In this document: in pieces, positions 1-8,352 of the stretch
Layout: every line of letters begins with the position of its first letter
Position numbering within the stretch: position 1 is the first letter of the stretch
Origin: Candidatus Glassbacteria bacterium
GTDB taxonomy: Bacteria > Gemmatimonadota > Glassbacteria > GWA2-58-10
Direction: 5' to 3'
Assembly: GCA_019456185.1 (NCBI GenBank)
Contig: VRUH01000006.1
Span: 90,113-123,396 of the forward strand
DNA: 33,284 bases
Notes under the pieces: generated by a model
Seen by the model: only the letters and a program-made list of their open reading frames with translations
Told to the model about the DNA's origin: nothing
Databases searched by the model: none
Program-made: the position numbers and the translations under genes

Positions 1-1437
1 TGGAGTAAAGCCAACCAGCCGGCTCTCCAGAATGTTTCTGATATTTTGCGGTGTCGCACCACCGCGTGCATAGTGCATGAAATCGTAATAAATTACATCG
101 AATCCCACGGAAGGTGTGAACTTAAGCATGGTGTCGCCTCCGTGACTAGAGCTTAAGGCATCACTATAAACATAGCGAATTATTTCTGAGAATTTAACGG
201 ATGCCAGGTAGTCATCCCTTTCGATGGATTCAGTCCAGGGCGGGACAATAAACATAAACAATTCGGCGTGTATGGAAACGCCGGGACTGACCTTCGTGGA
301 GGCGAAAAAGGCTCTACCGCCCGGGGTATCGTACCAGAGGGTATCGCTCTCCAGGACAATCTCGTATTGGTTCGATTCAACCCGGTTCAGGCTGCTGTCG
401 GCCCAGGTGGTATCGGTCAAAACCTGAATGGGGTCGGTGTACAGGGTGTGGAGGTATCGTCCCCGCTCTTCGGTCGTGGTGAACGTGACGGTCAGGCTCA
501 GGCTTCCGCTGCCGGCTGCTATGCTGCTGGCGGTAACTTCGACCTCCATCCGCCCGCTGAATCTCAAAGTGCTGTCTACGGTTACCCGGGGCAAAGCGGT
601 GGTGGAATCCACTTCGTAAATCTGGTCGTACGAAAAATCGTAATCCCATCTGGCTCCTGGCTTAAACCCGCCGCTGTCGAAAATGTCCAACCACTTGGCG
701 ACTGTCTCGAACTCGCCCTCCAATCTGCCGAAGCGGTCCTGGAGATCGACTTTGCCATCGACGAGTATCACGTCCATCGCATACTGCTGCAGCTTCTGGT
801 AGTACAAAATCTTGTAATTCATCCCGCTCCTGAGCAGAAGTCTGTTGGCGGTCCGGTTGGTCTGGACCGAATCCAGAAGCCAGACGTCCCCGTCAATTTC
901 CACGTTGTTCAAGGTTATCTCTAGTTCCAGGTTACCGTCGGCGACATGCCAGTTGCCGAACAGACGGGAGGAGATCGCCGAGGCCGGTATCCACGGGTTG
1001 GTCGAAGTGAGGGTACGCCAGCTCCCTGATACCGGACTGGTTTCCACGGCCTGGGCGTCAGAAGATGAACTGTCGGTATAGGCGACCTGCACCGAGGTAT
1101 CCGTCAGATTATTGAAATAGGCCGCCCGGAATGCGCCGCCCAATTTATATATCAATCTAAAGAAGTTTTCGGCCCTGGCGATGGAATGGAAATCGGCCCT
1201 GATACCGTGCATTCGGACTGAATCCTCGGTTACTGAGACTTCCAAGTCGCCAGCAGTGTACCAGTCCCCAATCAGGGCAGCCGGCAGGGAAGTTTCCTCC
1301 CACTTCACGTTGCGCGGGTCGAACTTTTCATCCGATGTCGGGCCAGTGGATTCCGAAGGAAGGTCGTGGCAAGCCAGGAACATAATCGCGCTTAAGCAAA
1401 TGGAACCGGATAAGCGGAGCAGACCTCGGCTTTGCAT
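1..1437 (-). CDS. Secreted lipoprotein, tandem paralogue A (3' end outside window)
   Basis: An open frame of 479 codons runs from an ATG at 1435-1437 to the window edge without a stop, so the C-terminus is missing. A strong AAGGAGG ribosome site lies 6 bases upstream. The N-terminus is a lipoprotein signal: two Arg/hydrophobic turns, then FLAC with the acceptor Cys at residue 23, then a DLPSES linker. Two related units follow, each opening with a short G-[DN]-W-[YH] motif (GDWY near residue 57, GNWH near 160), then a β-rich C-terminal half. I recognise no enzyme family; the repeats resemble small lipocalin-like or β-sandwich modules only in general appearance. It is the paralogue of the next gene, with a nearly identical signal peptide and upstream DNA, so the pair arose by duplication. 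Likely role: an outer-surface or periplasmic lipoprotein of unknown function. Confidence 0.8.
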   Translation of the reverse strand, partial: MQSRGLLRLSGSICLSAIMFLACHDLPSESTGPTSDEKFDPRNVKWEETSLPAALIGDWYTAGDLEVSVTEDSVRMHGIRADFHSIARAENFFRLIYKLGGAFRAAYFNNLTDTSVQVAYTDSSSSDAQAVETSPVSGSWRTLTSTNPWIPASAISSRLFGNWHVADGNLELEITLNNVEIDGDVWLLDSVQTNRTANRLLLRSGMNYKILYYQKLQQYAMDVILVDGKVDLQDRFGRLEGEFETVAKWLDIFDSGGFKPGARWDYDFSYDQIYEVDSTTALPRVTVDSTLRFSGRMEVEVTASSIAAGSGSLSLTVTFTTTEERGRYLHTLYTDPIQVLTDTTWADSSLNRVESNQYEIVLESDTLWYDTPGGRAFFASTKVSPGVSIHAELFMFIVPPWTESIERDDYLASVKFSEIIRYVYSDALSSSHGGDTMLKFTPSVGFDVIYYDFMHYARGGATPQNIRNILESRLVGFTP

Positions 1438-1498
1438 GGTGACCTCCTTAGATCGATTGTTGAAAACCTGAAGCGATTACACGAGCCGCCCGATCAGT
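1259..1498 (-). repeat. 240-bp direct repeat, copy 1 (5' end of lipoprotein A plus leader)
   Basis: This block matches 2803-3042 at a constant offset of 1,544 bases with only scattered substitutions. It covers the first ~60 codons of paralogue A, the ribosome site and about 60 bases upstream. The paralogues differ much more outside it, which suggests either recent gene conversion or strong constraint on the signal peptide and leader. Confidence 0.85.
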
Positions 1499-2981
1499 TG
1501 CAGTTGAATTTAGCCTCGTTCTTGTAGGGATTGCGGCTTAACCAGCCGGCCCAGATTCCCACGTCGTATGCACCGTGGAAATACATGACTTTATAAAAGC
1601 CCTTGCCGATCTCGAAGAATGCATATTTTGAGACGGCAAAACCTTTCATCACGGTAATCGTTTCACCGAGACCGAGCGTATACGAATGACTGATGGCACC
1701 ACTGCGCTCGAGCCCCGGGTTTTCACTCATCGTACCGGAAAACGCTATCTTGAAGGTTGCGTTGGGGCCGTTGGGGAAGCCGTCCCGGGGGAATTCGAAG
1801 GGATAGACAAAGGGCCGCAGATTGACCTCGCGGCCCTGCTGGAGCTTGTTCGAGGCGAACAGGACCTTGCCGCCTGCCGTCTGAAACCAGAGGGAATCGT
1901 TTTCGAGGGTGATTTCGTGGTCGGCCCTTGCCAACACGAAAGTGTTCGACCAGGCGGAATCAGTCACCAGTTCAGTTGTTCCCTCTTTGTGGAAATGCAG
2001 GTACTTCCCTTGTTCTTCATCGATCGAGAATGTAGATTGCACAGTCGCCTGGCCGGTATATTCTCCCCAGGCGGCGCTGAGCACCTGGATTTCAAGCCTG
2101 CCCTTGAGGCTGTTTTTTAAATAGGAGCTGTCCGGCGGGATCGAATCCCAGTTGGCCTGGATGTAAGATTCGTCCAGCTCGTATTCGTAGCTCCAGCGCA
2201 TGCCCTCCTCCAGTGGCAGGCTTTCGGCGAAGTTCCACCACCTGGAGAGCTTTTTCCAGTCTCCCTGCAGCGCTTCCTCCTCCGCCAGAAAGTCTTTTTT
2301 ACCAGCGGCAAGAAGAACTTCCATTGTATACCGGTCGAAATCCCGGTAGAACAAAGTCTGGTAATTCTGGCTGGAATTGAGCACCAGCCTGTCGATGATT
2401 TGATTCGTTGTTACCGAATCCACTTTCCAGACCAGGCCGTCGATTGAGACCTCTTCGGCCGATATGGCCAGTTCCAGTTCACCGTCGGCGACATGCCAGT
2501 TGCCGGCCAGTTCGCCGGGCATGATCCTGGCCGCCCAGTGGTTATAAGTGTTCAAAGTCAGCCAGAAGGAATTTACACTCAGAGCGGCTGCGCCCTGCAA
2601 GTCAGAGGCGGTACTATCGGTGTAGGCTGTCTGTATCTGGGTGCTGGTCAGGTTACGGAGGTAGAGTGCCCTGTAACTTGATTCTACATGGTAGATGATT
2701 CGGTAGATGGAGTCGGATTGCGACACCGTTGCGATCGAGAAGAGAAAAGTCCGCACCCACATCGTGTCTCCCGCAAAGGACAGTTCGGGTTTACCATCGG
2801 CATACCAGTCCCCAATCAGGGCAGCCGGCAGGGAAGTTTCCTCCCACTTCACGTTGCGCGGGTCGAACTTTTCATCCGGCGGCGAGCCAGTGGATTCCGA
2901 AGGAAGGTCGTGGCAAGCCAAAAAAATAATCGCGCTTAAGCAAATGGAAGCGGATAAGTGGAGCAGACTTCGGCTTTGCAT
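1494..2981 (-). CDS. Secreted lipoprotein, tandem paralogue B
   Basis: A complete 495-aa protein with an AAGAGGT ribosome site just upstream of the ATG. It has a lipoprotein signal with FLAC at residues 20-23 and the same DLPSESTG linker as its downstream neighbour. Two internal units start with IGDWY (about residue 57) and AGNWH (about residue 160). The rest is β-strand-rich, with many Ser, Thr, Trp and Tyr and no visible catalytic motif. Similarity to paralogue A is highest in the first 60 residues and then falls off, although the overall order is kept. It ends with FNCN. The 56-bp gap to paralogue A carries the copied leader region, so A may have its own copy of this gene's promoter. Function unknown; a surface-exposed or binding lipoprotein is inferred. 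Confidence 0.85.
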   Translation of the reverse strand: MQSRSLLHLSASICLSAIIFLACHDLPSESTGSPPDEKFDPRNVKWEETSLPAALIGDWYADGKPELSFAGDTMWVRTFLFSIATVSQSDSIYRIIYHVESSYRALYLRNLTSTQIQTAYTDSTASDLQGAAALSVNSFWLTLNTYNHWAARIMPGELAGNWHVADGELELAISAEEVSIDGLVWKVDSVTTNQIIDRLVLNSSQNYQTLFYRDFDRYTMEVLLAAGKKDFLAEEEALQGDWKKLSRWWNFAESLPLEEGMRWSYEYELDESYIQANWDSIPPDSSYLKNSLKGRLEIQVLSAAWGEYTGQATVQSTFSIDEEQGKYLHFHKEGTTELVTDSAWSNTFVLARADHEITLENDSLWFQTAGGKVLFASNKLQQGREVNLRPFVYPFEFPRDGFPNGPNATFKIAFSGTMSENPGLERSGAISHSYTLGLGETITVMKGFAVSKYAFFEIGKGFYKVMYFHGAYDVGIWAGWLSRNPYKNEAKFNCN

Positions 2982-3042
2982 GGCGACCTCTTTAGATCGA
3001 TTGTTGAAAACCTAAAGCGATTACACGAGCCACCCAATCAGT
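2803..3042 (-). repeat. 240-bp direct repeat, copy 2 (5' end of lipoprotein B plus leader)
   Basis: Partner of the block at 1259-1498. Similarity stops abruptly a few bases after 3040, marking the upstream edge of the duplicated unit. If the shared leader holds a promoter, it must lie between the start codon at 2981 and about 3042. Confidence 0.85.
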
Positions 3043-3709
3043 CCGTCTCTCAGCTTGATCAACTCATTTATTTCTGCTTGCAGCCAGTCTGAAATGGCCT
3101 TATCTATCGCCAGAAGACCAGTGGTAGAGCCAACAAGGATGGTAAACCCGCAGGCTGAGGAAAAGCCGGGAAGCCGCCAGTTATAAACAGCCGGGATAAC
3201 CGCCTGCCGCAATCGCTGGATAACGGCTTATATTAATCCATACTCTGAGTGTTTGAAAATGTTTCATCAATAAGCAGAACCGAATCCTCGCCTGACTGAG
3301 ATTGGTTTTATCCCGGATTCCCCATCTGGAGACTGAAAGTGGTTTTCCCAAAACCGACCTAAGGTGTTAAATTACAAGGAAAACCACGTATTCAAGAGGC
3401 GCTGAATGGCTCAACGGCGAGGGTGAAGGTTTAAAAGTCGGTTTTAACACAGCAGTCTCAGGCTGGAATTTCATGATTTAAAAGTAACATTGGTGGATTG
3501 AACTCTGAGGGAGAATTGTCTCTTTTTTTCCGCTCAGACCCAGAAACTCATTGATACTTCAGGTGAGAACGATAAATTTAGCATGAAAGTCAATAAAGAC
3601 ACTCTTGGTTCGAGACGGAAAAAGCGAAACCTCGGCTCCAGAATCGAAAAAGCAGATTTAAATAACCACTATCAACTTTGATATGGCGAATGTCGGTTAA
3701 GAGGTTGGG
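3043..3709. other. Intergenic region with two nested inverted repeats
   Basis: No convincing gene lies in this 667-bp gap between divergent transcription units. It holds a perfect 10-bp inverted repeat (GTGGTTTTCC at 3339-3348, GGAAAACCAC at 3378-3387). A second, longer-range pair joins AAAACCGAC at 3350-3358 to GTCGGTTTT at 3437-3445, and GTGTTAAA at 3364-3371 pairs with TTTAACAC at 3443-3450. These could be an RNA structure in the leader of the GH105 gene or the eroded ends of a mobile element. A 63-codon frame at 3021-3212 on the minus strand is not supported by a ribosome site. Confidence 0.4.
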
Positions 3710-4801
3710 TTGAAAAAATCTGCAATTGCCCTGCTGATGGTTTTTCTCATTCTGCCCGGCATCAATGGAATCTGTGCCGCGGAGCAAGGCGAGAATTCCG
3801 GCGTATTTTCCCGCGACAGCATTGTCTCGCTGATGTACCGGGCCAACGCCTACGCCATGGCTCACCCCTGGCAGCCGGACGACCACAACTGGATTCGGGC
3901 CACCTGGTACACCGGGGTGATGGCACTCCACCGTACTACCGGCGACCCGGCAATCCTGCGCCAGGCCATGGATTGGGCAGCCAAGCACGGCTGGCGCGAG
4001 GGCGATGAGTATGACGTGGCCAACCGGAAAACCTGCGGCCAAACCTATCTGGAACTCTATTTCCTGAAACGGGACCCGGAGATGATCGCCCACATCCGCG
4101 CCTTCGTGGACGGTCGCATGGCACTGAACGAGTCCCCGCGAAAACGCTGGTACTACTGCGATTGCCTGTATGTGGGACCGCCGGCTATCGCCATGCTGGG
4201 CCGGGCCACTGGTGAGCGGAAATACTACGACTATCTCCACCGGGTTTATTGGGACGTAGTGGACTACCTGTTCGATGACGAGGCAGGGCTTTTCTACCGC
4301 GACAGCAGTTTTTTCGATACCCGGACCGCGCTTGGCCACAAAGTGCTCTGGTCCAGGGGCAACGGCTGGGTGATTGCCGGTATCCCGCGGGTGCTGGAGT
4401 ATCTTGAACCAGACGACCCGCAACGCAGCCGCTACGTTGTTCTTTTCCGGAGAATGGCCGCCTCGATTGCCGCGGTCCAGGGCGACGACGGACTCTGGCG
4501 GACCAACTTGGCCGACCCGGCCCAGTTCCCGGAGCCTGAATCCAGCGGAACGGCGTTTTTCTGCTATGCAATGGCCTGGGGCATCAACAACGGCATCCTG
4601 GAGCGCGAGACCTACCTGCCGGTTGTGCAAAGAGCCTGGCGGGGCCTGGCCGCCGCGGTGGATAGCCAGGGCAAACTCTGCCGGGTGCAGCCGGTGGGCG
4701 ACCGGCCGGCCCGGGTGGAACGGGAAAGCACCCACGAATATGCGGTGGGTGCGTTTCTGCTGGCAGGCAGCGAGATGGTTAAGGTTTCTCAGGGCCGCTA
4801 A
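3710..4801 (+). CDS. GH105/GH88-like unsaturated glycuronyl hydrolase, secreted
   Basis: A 363-aa protein matching the unsaturated rhamnogalacturonyl hydrolase (YteR/GH105) fold. Such enzymes remove the 4,5-unsaturated uronic acid left at the non-reducing end of oligosaccharides by polysaccharide lyases. Visible family signatures are WYYCDCLY at 147-154, with Asp151 at the catalytic aspartate position, the SRGNGWV segment near 215, and SSGTAFFCYAMAWG near 280. Length is normal for the family. Residues 1-23 form a Sec signal peptide ending ICA, so it acts outside the cytoplasm, whereas many characterised members are cytoplasmic. The start is a TTG with AAGAGG just upstream. It fits with the lyase-type genes further along, whose products would be its substrates. 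Confidence 0.85.
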   Translation: MKKSAIALLMVFLILPGINGICAAEQGENSGVFSRDSIVSLMYRANAYAMAHPWQPDDHNWIRATWYTGVMALHRTTGDPAILRQAMDWAAKHGWREGDEYDVANRKTCGQTYLELYFLKRDPEMIAHIRAFVDGRMALNESPRKRWYYCDCLYVGPPAIAMLGRATGERKYYDYLHRVYWDVVDYLFDDEAGLFYRDSSFFDTRTALGHKVLWSRGNGWVIAGIPRVLEYLEPDDPQRSRYVVLFRRMAASIAAVQGDDGLWRTNLADPAQFPEPESSGTAFFCYAMAWGINNGILERETYLPVVQRAWRGLAAAVDSQGKLCRVQPVGDRPARVERESTHEYAVGAFLLAGSEMVKVSQGR

Positions 4802-4863
4802 GCCGTGCCAGCGGCTAATATCCTGGATTAATGTTAAGCCTGCGAGAGACGTACCGGCACGCC

Positions 4864-4990
4864 TCAGACATCCTCGGCCAGGATCAGCCGGACCGACTGG
4901 CCGCCCCTGATAACGCACTTTTGCCGGGCTTCCTCACCGGCGGGAATGATCAGGACGTCACTTTTTTTTCTACCAATCGCAAAATTCGCG
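4864..4990 (-). pseudogene. Remnant reading frame, C-terminal piece
   Basis: On the minus strand a frame with protein-like composition ends at 4864-4866. Its tail includes DVLIIPAGEEARQ and GGQSVRLILAEDV. It has no start codon. It joins, one base out of frame and across a run of eight A's at 4962-4969, the 52-codon frame at 4970-5128. The two may be parts of one broken gene or of a gene with a sequencing slip at the A run. No family is recognised. Confidence 0.35.
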
Positions 4991-5128
4991 CACCGTATCG
5001 GCGAGATATTTCCCCGTGCGCCCGTAGTGACTGTGATAAAGTGATTCTATTCTGTCCCGAACAACCTCGTTAAAAGCATGGGATTCTGAACCACACATCG
5101 CATCTTCGAGAGGCACTGAATTGGACAT
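4970..5128 (-). CDS. Possible 52-aa protein or 5' part of a frameshifted gene
   Basis: A short frame of 53 codons including the stop. It has a good ribosome site (AAGGTGG, 8 bases upstream of the ATG at 5126-5128) and AT-rich, promoter-like DNA upstream at about 5160-5200. The product is hydrophilic and helical, with no signal peptide or membrane span; it contains RIESLYHSHYG and ends TVREFCDW. The stop is followed by eight A's and then a second protein-like frame shifted by one base (4864-4990). It could therefore be a free small protein, or the start of a roughly 90-aa protein broken by a one-base slip. No family recognised. Confidence 0.35.
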   Translation of the reverse strand: MSNSVPLEDAMCGSESHAFNEVVRDRIESLYHSHYGRTGKYLADTVREFCDW

Positions 5129-5370
5129 CTCATATCCACCTTCAAACCCTGTAATCCATTAATTATCAACAATATATAATATACGGAAAAGCATACAGGG
5201 TTTGCGAGGTATACAATTCCGTTGAACTAAAATGATTTTGCAAGGGACAATTATCGCAAGTGCCCTTTAGGCAGTGAGTGTTGCAGGATTCCCGCTCTTA
5301 AAAAAATAGAAAAAAGCAATCTCTTCCGGAGAAGCGAAATCGTCTAAAACGGCTGGTATAAAAGAAATTA

Positions 5371-5399
5371 TTGACAAAGCAGTATCAATATTTTAAAAA
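5371..5399 (+). promoter_or_regulatory. Possible σ70-type promoter before the vWA-PilZ operon
   Basis: TTGACA at 5371-5376 is followed after 17 bases by TAAAAA at 5394-5399, which matches four of six -10 positions. It lies in very AT-rich DNA about 130 bases upstream of the start codon at 5532. The rest of 5129-5531 holds no convincing gene. Evidence is consensus match only. Confidence 0.35.
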
Positions 5400-5531
5400 C
5401 TAAATAAATGATACGGTACTTTTTTATTCAAGCCCAAAGGAAGAAAAACTACGGCTGAAACTTAAGAAGCCGGCTAAATTATCTCTCTCGTTTTTCCAAT
5501 AGGGATTTTAAGATTACGCATAGAGCTTAGG

Positions 5532-7178
5532 ATGGACCGGATGCGTAAGAGAATCGGTCATCTACTGGCGGCGATGATGTTTTTCTCGGTATCGTCGTAC
5601 GCTGCGACCCCGGAGATAGTGATTCTGTTCGACCAGTCCGGATCAATGAGTCTCTATGATCCTAAAATGTTGTCCGGAATTTGGTTGTCCACTGCCGTTC
5701 TTACCTTCGAAGCCCCGATTAGGATATCCCTGAATGGATTCGACTATGAACTCCATCAATACTTGAGCGTTGTTATCCGTGGAGAGGCAGAGCGTTCCGC
5801 CCTGTCCGACACCCTCAACAAAATAGAAACTAACGGCCCGGCCACGGATCTCGAAGTCCCGTTCCGGTACGTTCTGGATAGGGGCGCGGATGATTCACTG
5901 AAGATGGTGCTTATCATCACCGACGGTAAACCTGAAGTCTGGGACAAGGAGCTGGGTTTCCTGAGCCTCCGCGTGCTTACTGATGATCGGTATGGAGACC
6001 TGAATGCGCAGTACCGTAACCTGAAAGCTTCGGGGCTGTCTGAACCGGAACTCTACAGTCGCTTGAGCGCCGAATACAGCGCCAGGAACCTGGCGTTGAT
6101 TGAAAAGACAATTGCGCAACTGGGCGGTGAAAAAGGAAAGAAGTTGGTTATTTGGGACATTTCGGGGACATCTGAGTTCTTGAGCAGATGGGCCGGCCTT
6201 ACCAATGCAGTCTACATGCCGCTTGATACGTTATCCACCTCGGAACCGCCGATAAAAGCTCTTCGGGAACTTTTAACAGCTACACAGCAAACCGCCAGCA
6301 CCCTGCTCGAAAAGCCGCTGCCGGCAGACTACAGTGACCGAGCGAATGACGCGCTCGAGGATGTGGCCGAAGCTCCATCCACCGAACAGACCGCTGATCC
6401 GGGCGCCACAAGAACTCCGGCGCAGAGAGCCGAGATACAGAAGGAGAGGACACAGGCTGCTCCATTGCCTGATTCGAGCGGGAACTTTGCCATTGTGTTC
6501 ATTGTGTTATTAATGTTCGCCCTGCTGGTTTTCATCCTCGGACTGATTCTTTACCGCAGACACAAGTCCCTTAGCCTGTCGAAAATTGAGCGCAACGGCT
6601 CAACCCCTGGTATGGTTTCAAGTGAATCCGAAGAAGGGTCGGTTCGCGAACCCACGCCCGATCTCCGGGAAAAAACCGGCGAAGAGTCCTGCGAAGGACC
6701 TGAACTCGACTTATCGAGTGAGCACCCGGTTACTGATATCAAGTTTGACAACGATGAGATTCTAAACTACATTGACCGGCGCATTGAATCGGCACTGGGG
6801 AACGTCGAGGAGTTTATCGGTGGAACCTTCAGAGACGTCTCCATTAACCTGGCGCCGGAAAAACGGCTGTCGTTGCGCGTGAAGACCCCTCCGGGATCGA
6901 TAGTAGTCCACTGGACCGACCGGGAAGGGGTCGATAAATCTGCTAATGCCATTGATATCTCGATGCACGGTGTCCTGTTCGAAACAGACCTTTGCGAAAC
7001 TAACTCGATCGACTACATTGAAGTGCCGAGAAGCGGTCTCCGCATCGATGTGGCCCTCTCGACTATAAAGCGAAGAACCGCCGGAAAATACGTTGTTCAT
7101 CTGGTGGCATTCGAGCGAGAAATTGAAGACAGAAAAACGTGGGTCGAACTCCAAACGCGTATCGGAGGGGAGGATTAA
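5532..7178 (+). CDS. Von Willebrand factor A / transmembrane / PilZ-like protein
   Basis: A 548-aa protein with three parts. Residues 1-24 are a Sec signal peptide (ending SSYA). Residues ~27-235 are a vWA domain with an intact metal-ion-dependent adhesion site: D34-x-S36-x-S38 (DQSGSMS), Thr105 and the Asp131 of IITDGKP. A low-complexity linker leads to one membrane span at 319-341. The cytoplasmic part ends in a region resembling a PilZ c-di-GMP-binding domain, with RLSLR at 445-449 (RxxxR) and DISMHG at 475-480 ([DN]xSxxG), spaced as in PilZ proteins. It would thus link an outside metal-dependent binding domain to an inside second-messenger sensor. The next gene begins at the base after its stop. 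The vWA call is firm; PilZ rests on the two motifs and the β-rich context. Confidence 0.8.
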   Translation: MDRMRKRIGHLLAAMMFFSVSSYAATPEIVILFDQSGSMSLYDPKMLSGIWLSTAVLTFEAPIRISLNGFDYELHQYLSVVIRGEAERSALSDTLNKIETNGPATDLEVPFRYVLDRGADDSLKMVLIITDGKPEVWDKELGFLSLRVLTDDRYGDLNAQYRNLKASGLSEPELYSRLSAEYSARNLALIEKTIAQLGGEKGKKLVIWDISGTSEFLSRWAGLTNAVYMPLDTLSTSEPPIKALRELLTATQQTASTLLEKPLPADYSDRANDALEDVAEAPSTEQTADPGATRTPAQRAEIQKERTQAAPLPDSSGNFAIVFIVLLMFALLVFILGLILYRRHKSLSLSKIERNGSTPGMVSSESEEGSVREPTPDLREKTGEESCEGPELDLSSEHPVTDIKFDNDEILNYIDRRIESALGNVEEFIGGTFRDVSINLAPEKRLSLRVKTPPGSIVVHWTDREGVDKSANAIDISMHGVLFETDLCETNSIDYIEVPRSGLRIDVALSTIKRRTAGKYVVHLVAFEREIEDRKTWVELQTRIGGED

Positions 7179-7961
7179 ATGGAGATATTGCTCGGAGTGG
7201 GCTTGATTGCGGTTCTGGTGTATATAATTCTCTATGTGATAGGAATGCTTCAAACACTCTTTAGGTCCCGAAAGATGGTCCTCGGTTACGAGCCCTCCGT
7301 TGTTCCGCGTGCTGAATCAGTGGTCTCCGCTCCGGATAGTGTCGCTTCTGAAACGGTGGAGCAAAATCTTGATTCCATTACTGAGCGCATGTTGAACCAA
7401 AAGCTAGCCGAGGTTGATGCAGATGTTGCAGCCCGTAAGGAAGAGGCTAAGGTGGAAGTCTCCGCATGGATCGAGCACGAAAAAGAACGCCTGCAAAAGC
7501 AGTTAGAGGACGAATACGGTGAAAAAACCGAACAGCTTCGGAATAAACTGACCAAGGAGGCCGAGAATATCAGGACGCGCATGGAATCTGACATATCCGG
7601 CCCGAAGGCGCGGGAAGATGAGCTCCGCGGTGTTATCGCTGATCTCGAAGAGGAAATCTTAAAACTTCGCAATACCAGGCTGGCCGAACTTGATTCCGAA
7701 ACATCTGAAAAGCGCTTGGCTGCAACGGCAGAAATCGAGTCATGGTCCGCGGATGAAAAGGAGAGGCTGAGAACTCTATTCACAAAGGAGTATGAAGGCG
7801 AAGTGGCCAAACTCAGACAAGAGTTGGATGCCAGGATGAACACCGAACTAGACAAAATCAGAAAACTTTTCGCCGAAGTCTCCGCTGAAGAGAAAGAGCT
7901 GGCCAAGGAGGACATCAAACGCTTCATCACAAAAAAGCTCTCACCGAGCGACAAAGAGTAA
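7179..7961 (+). CDS. Membrane-anchored coiled-coil protein
   Basis: A 260-aa protein with one N-terminal membrane helix (residues ~3-25) and then a long, highly charged, Glu/Lys/Arg-rich helix from about 60 to 250 with heptad-like hydrophobic spacing, typical of a coiled coil. The arrangement recalls F-type ATPase b subunits or tether proteins, but no such family is recognisable. Its ATG abuts the stop of the vWA-PilZ gene, and its ribosome site (GGAGGGGAGG) lies inside that gene, so the two are translationally coupled. A partner role, for example spanning the periplasm or cytoplasm to a larger machine, is inferred only from this coupling. Confidence 0.75.
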   Translation: MEILLGVGLIAVLVYIILYVIGMLQTLFRSRKMVLGYEPSVVPRAESVVSAPDSVASETVEQNLDSITERMLNQKLAEVDADVAARKEEAKVEVSAWIEHEKERLQKQLEDEYGEKTEQLRNKLTKEAENIRTRMESDISGPKAREDELRGVIADLEEEILKLRNTRLAELDSETSEKRLAATAEIESWSADEKERLRTLFTKEYEGEVAKLRQELDARMNTELDKIRKLFAEVSAEEKELAKEDIKRFITKKLSPSDKE

Positions 7962-8352
7962 ACAGGACTTTTGCCCTTAATAAATGCCTTGAAGAGAACA
8001 AGCTGTACGTCGTCAGAACAAGTAGGACAACTTCAGCCCAATAGCTAAGAGAGAGAGTTTATCAGGATTCAAACGCTCTAAGCCGCCACCACCTGAATCC
8101 GCCTGATTAACTCCTCCGGCATCTCCCGCAGAAAAGTTTTAAACTAGTCTCGTCGATTCCGCCATTCCTTTTTTAGGTTTCCTCATTGACATAGGTTCCA
8201 TTTCAGATGGCAGGTCCGTTAATCGCGGCCTGGATAATGGTGAACCAGGTGTCGCTTACACTCGGGCCGTTCCCGAGCCGAATTCAATGGTCAACTGGAA
8301 ATGACGCCAGCCAGGCTGTTAGGTTGAGGACAGCTGCATCACCGATCCACGC
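7962..8352. other. Intergenic debris between convergent units
   Basis: No complete gene. It contains a 26-bp piece of the inverted repeat that flanks the reductive-dehalogenase operon (8004-8029). On the minus strand a short orphan frame reads FLREMPEELIRRIQVVAA and stops at 8078-8080; it looks like the tail of a deleted gene, possibly a transposase. No clear terminator for either flanking unit was found. Confidence 0.4.
8004..8029 (+). repeat. Partial copy of the rdh-flanking repeat
   Basis: This 26-base stretch matches the outer end of the repeat at 26576-26719 (opposite strand) at all but about three positions, and the copy at 29808-29948 somewhat less well. Similarity stops after GGACA. 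A shared outer end with a lost interior is what a deleted mobile element would leave. Confidence 0.5.

Noticed and set aside
3021-3212. 63-codon minus-strand frame overlapping the end of the duplicated leader
   Set aside because: No ribosome site and no family. Its last codons lie in the duplicated leader, where the other copy is not open, so it is unlikely to be coding.
3590-4918. 442-codon open frame on the minus strand across the GH105 gene
   Set aside because: It is antisense to a well-supported family gene, its product is Pro/His/Gly/Val-rich without recognisable domains, and it lacks a ribosome site; a shadow of high-GC codon use.
7286-7954. 222-codon minus-strand Ser-rich frame opposite the coiled-coil gene
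   Set aside because: Ser-rich antisense translation is the expected mirror of a Glu/Lys/Arg-rich coiled coil; the sense gene is coupled to the gene before it.
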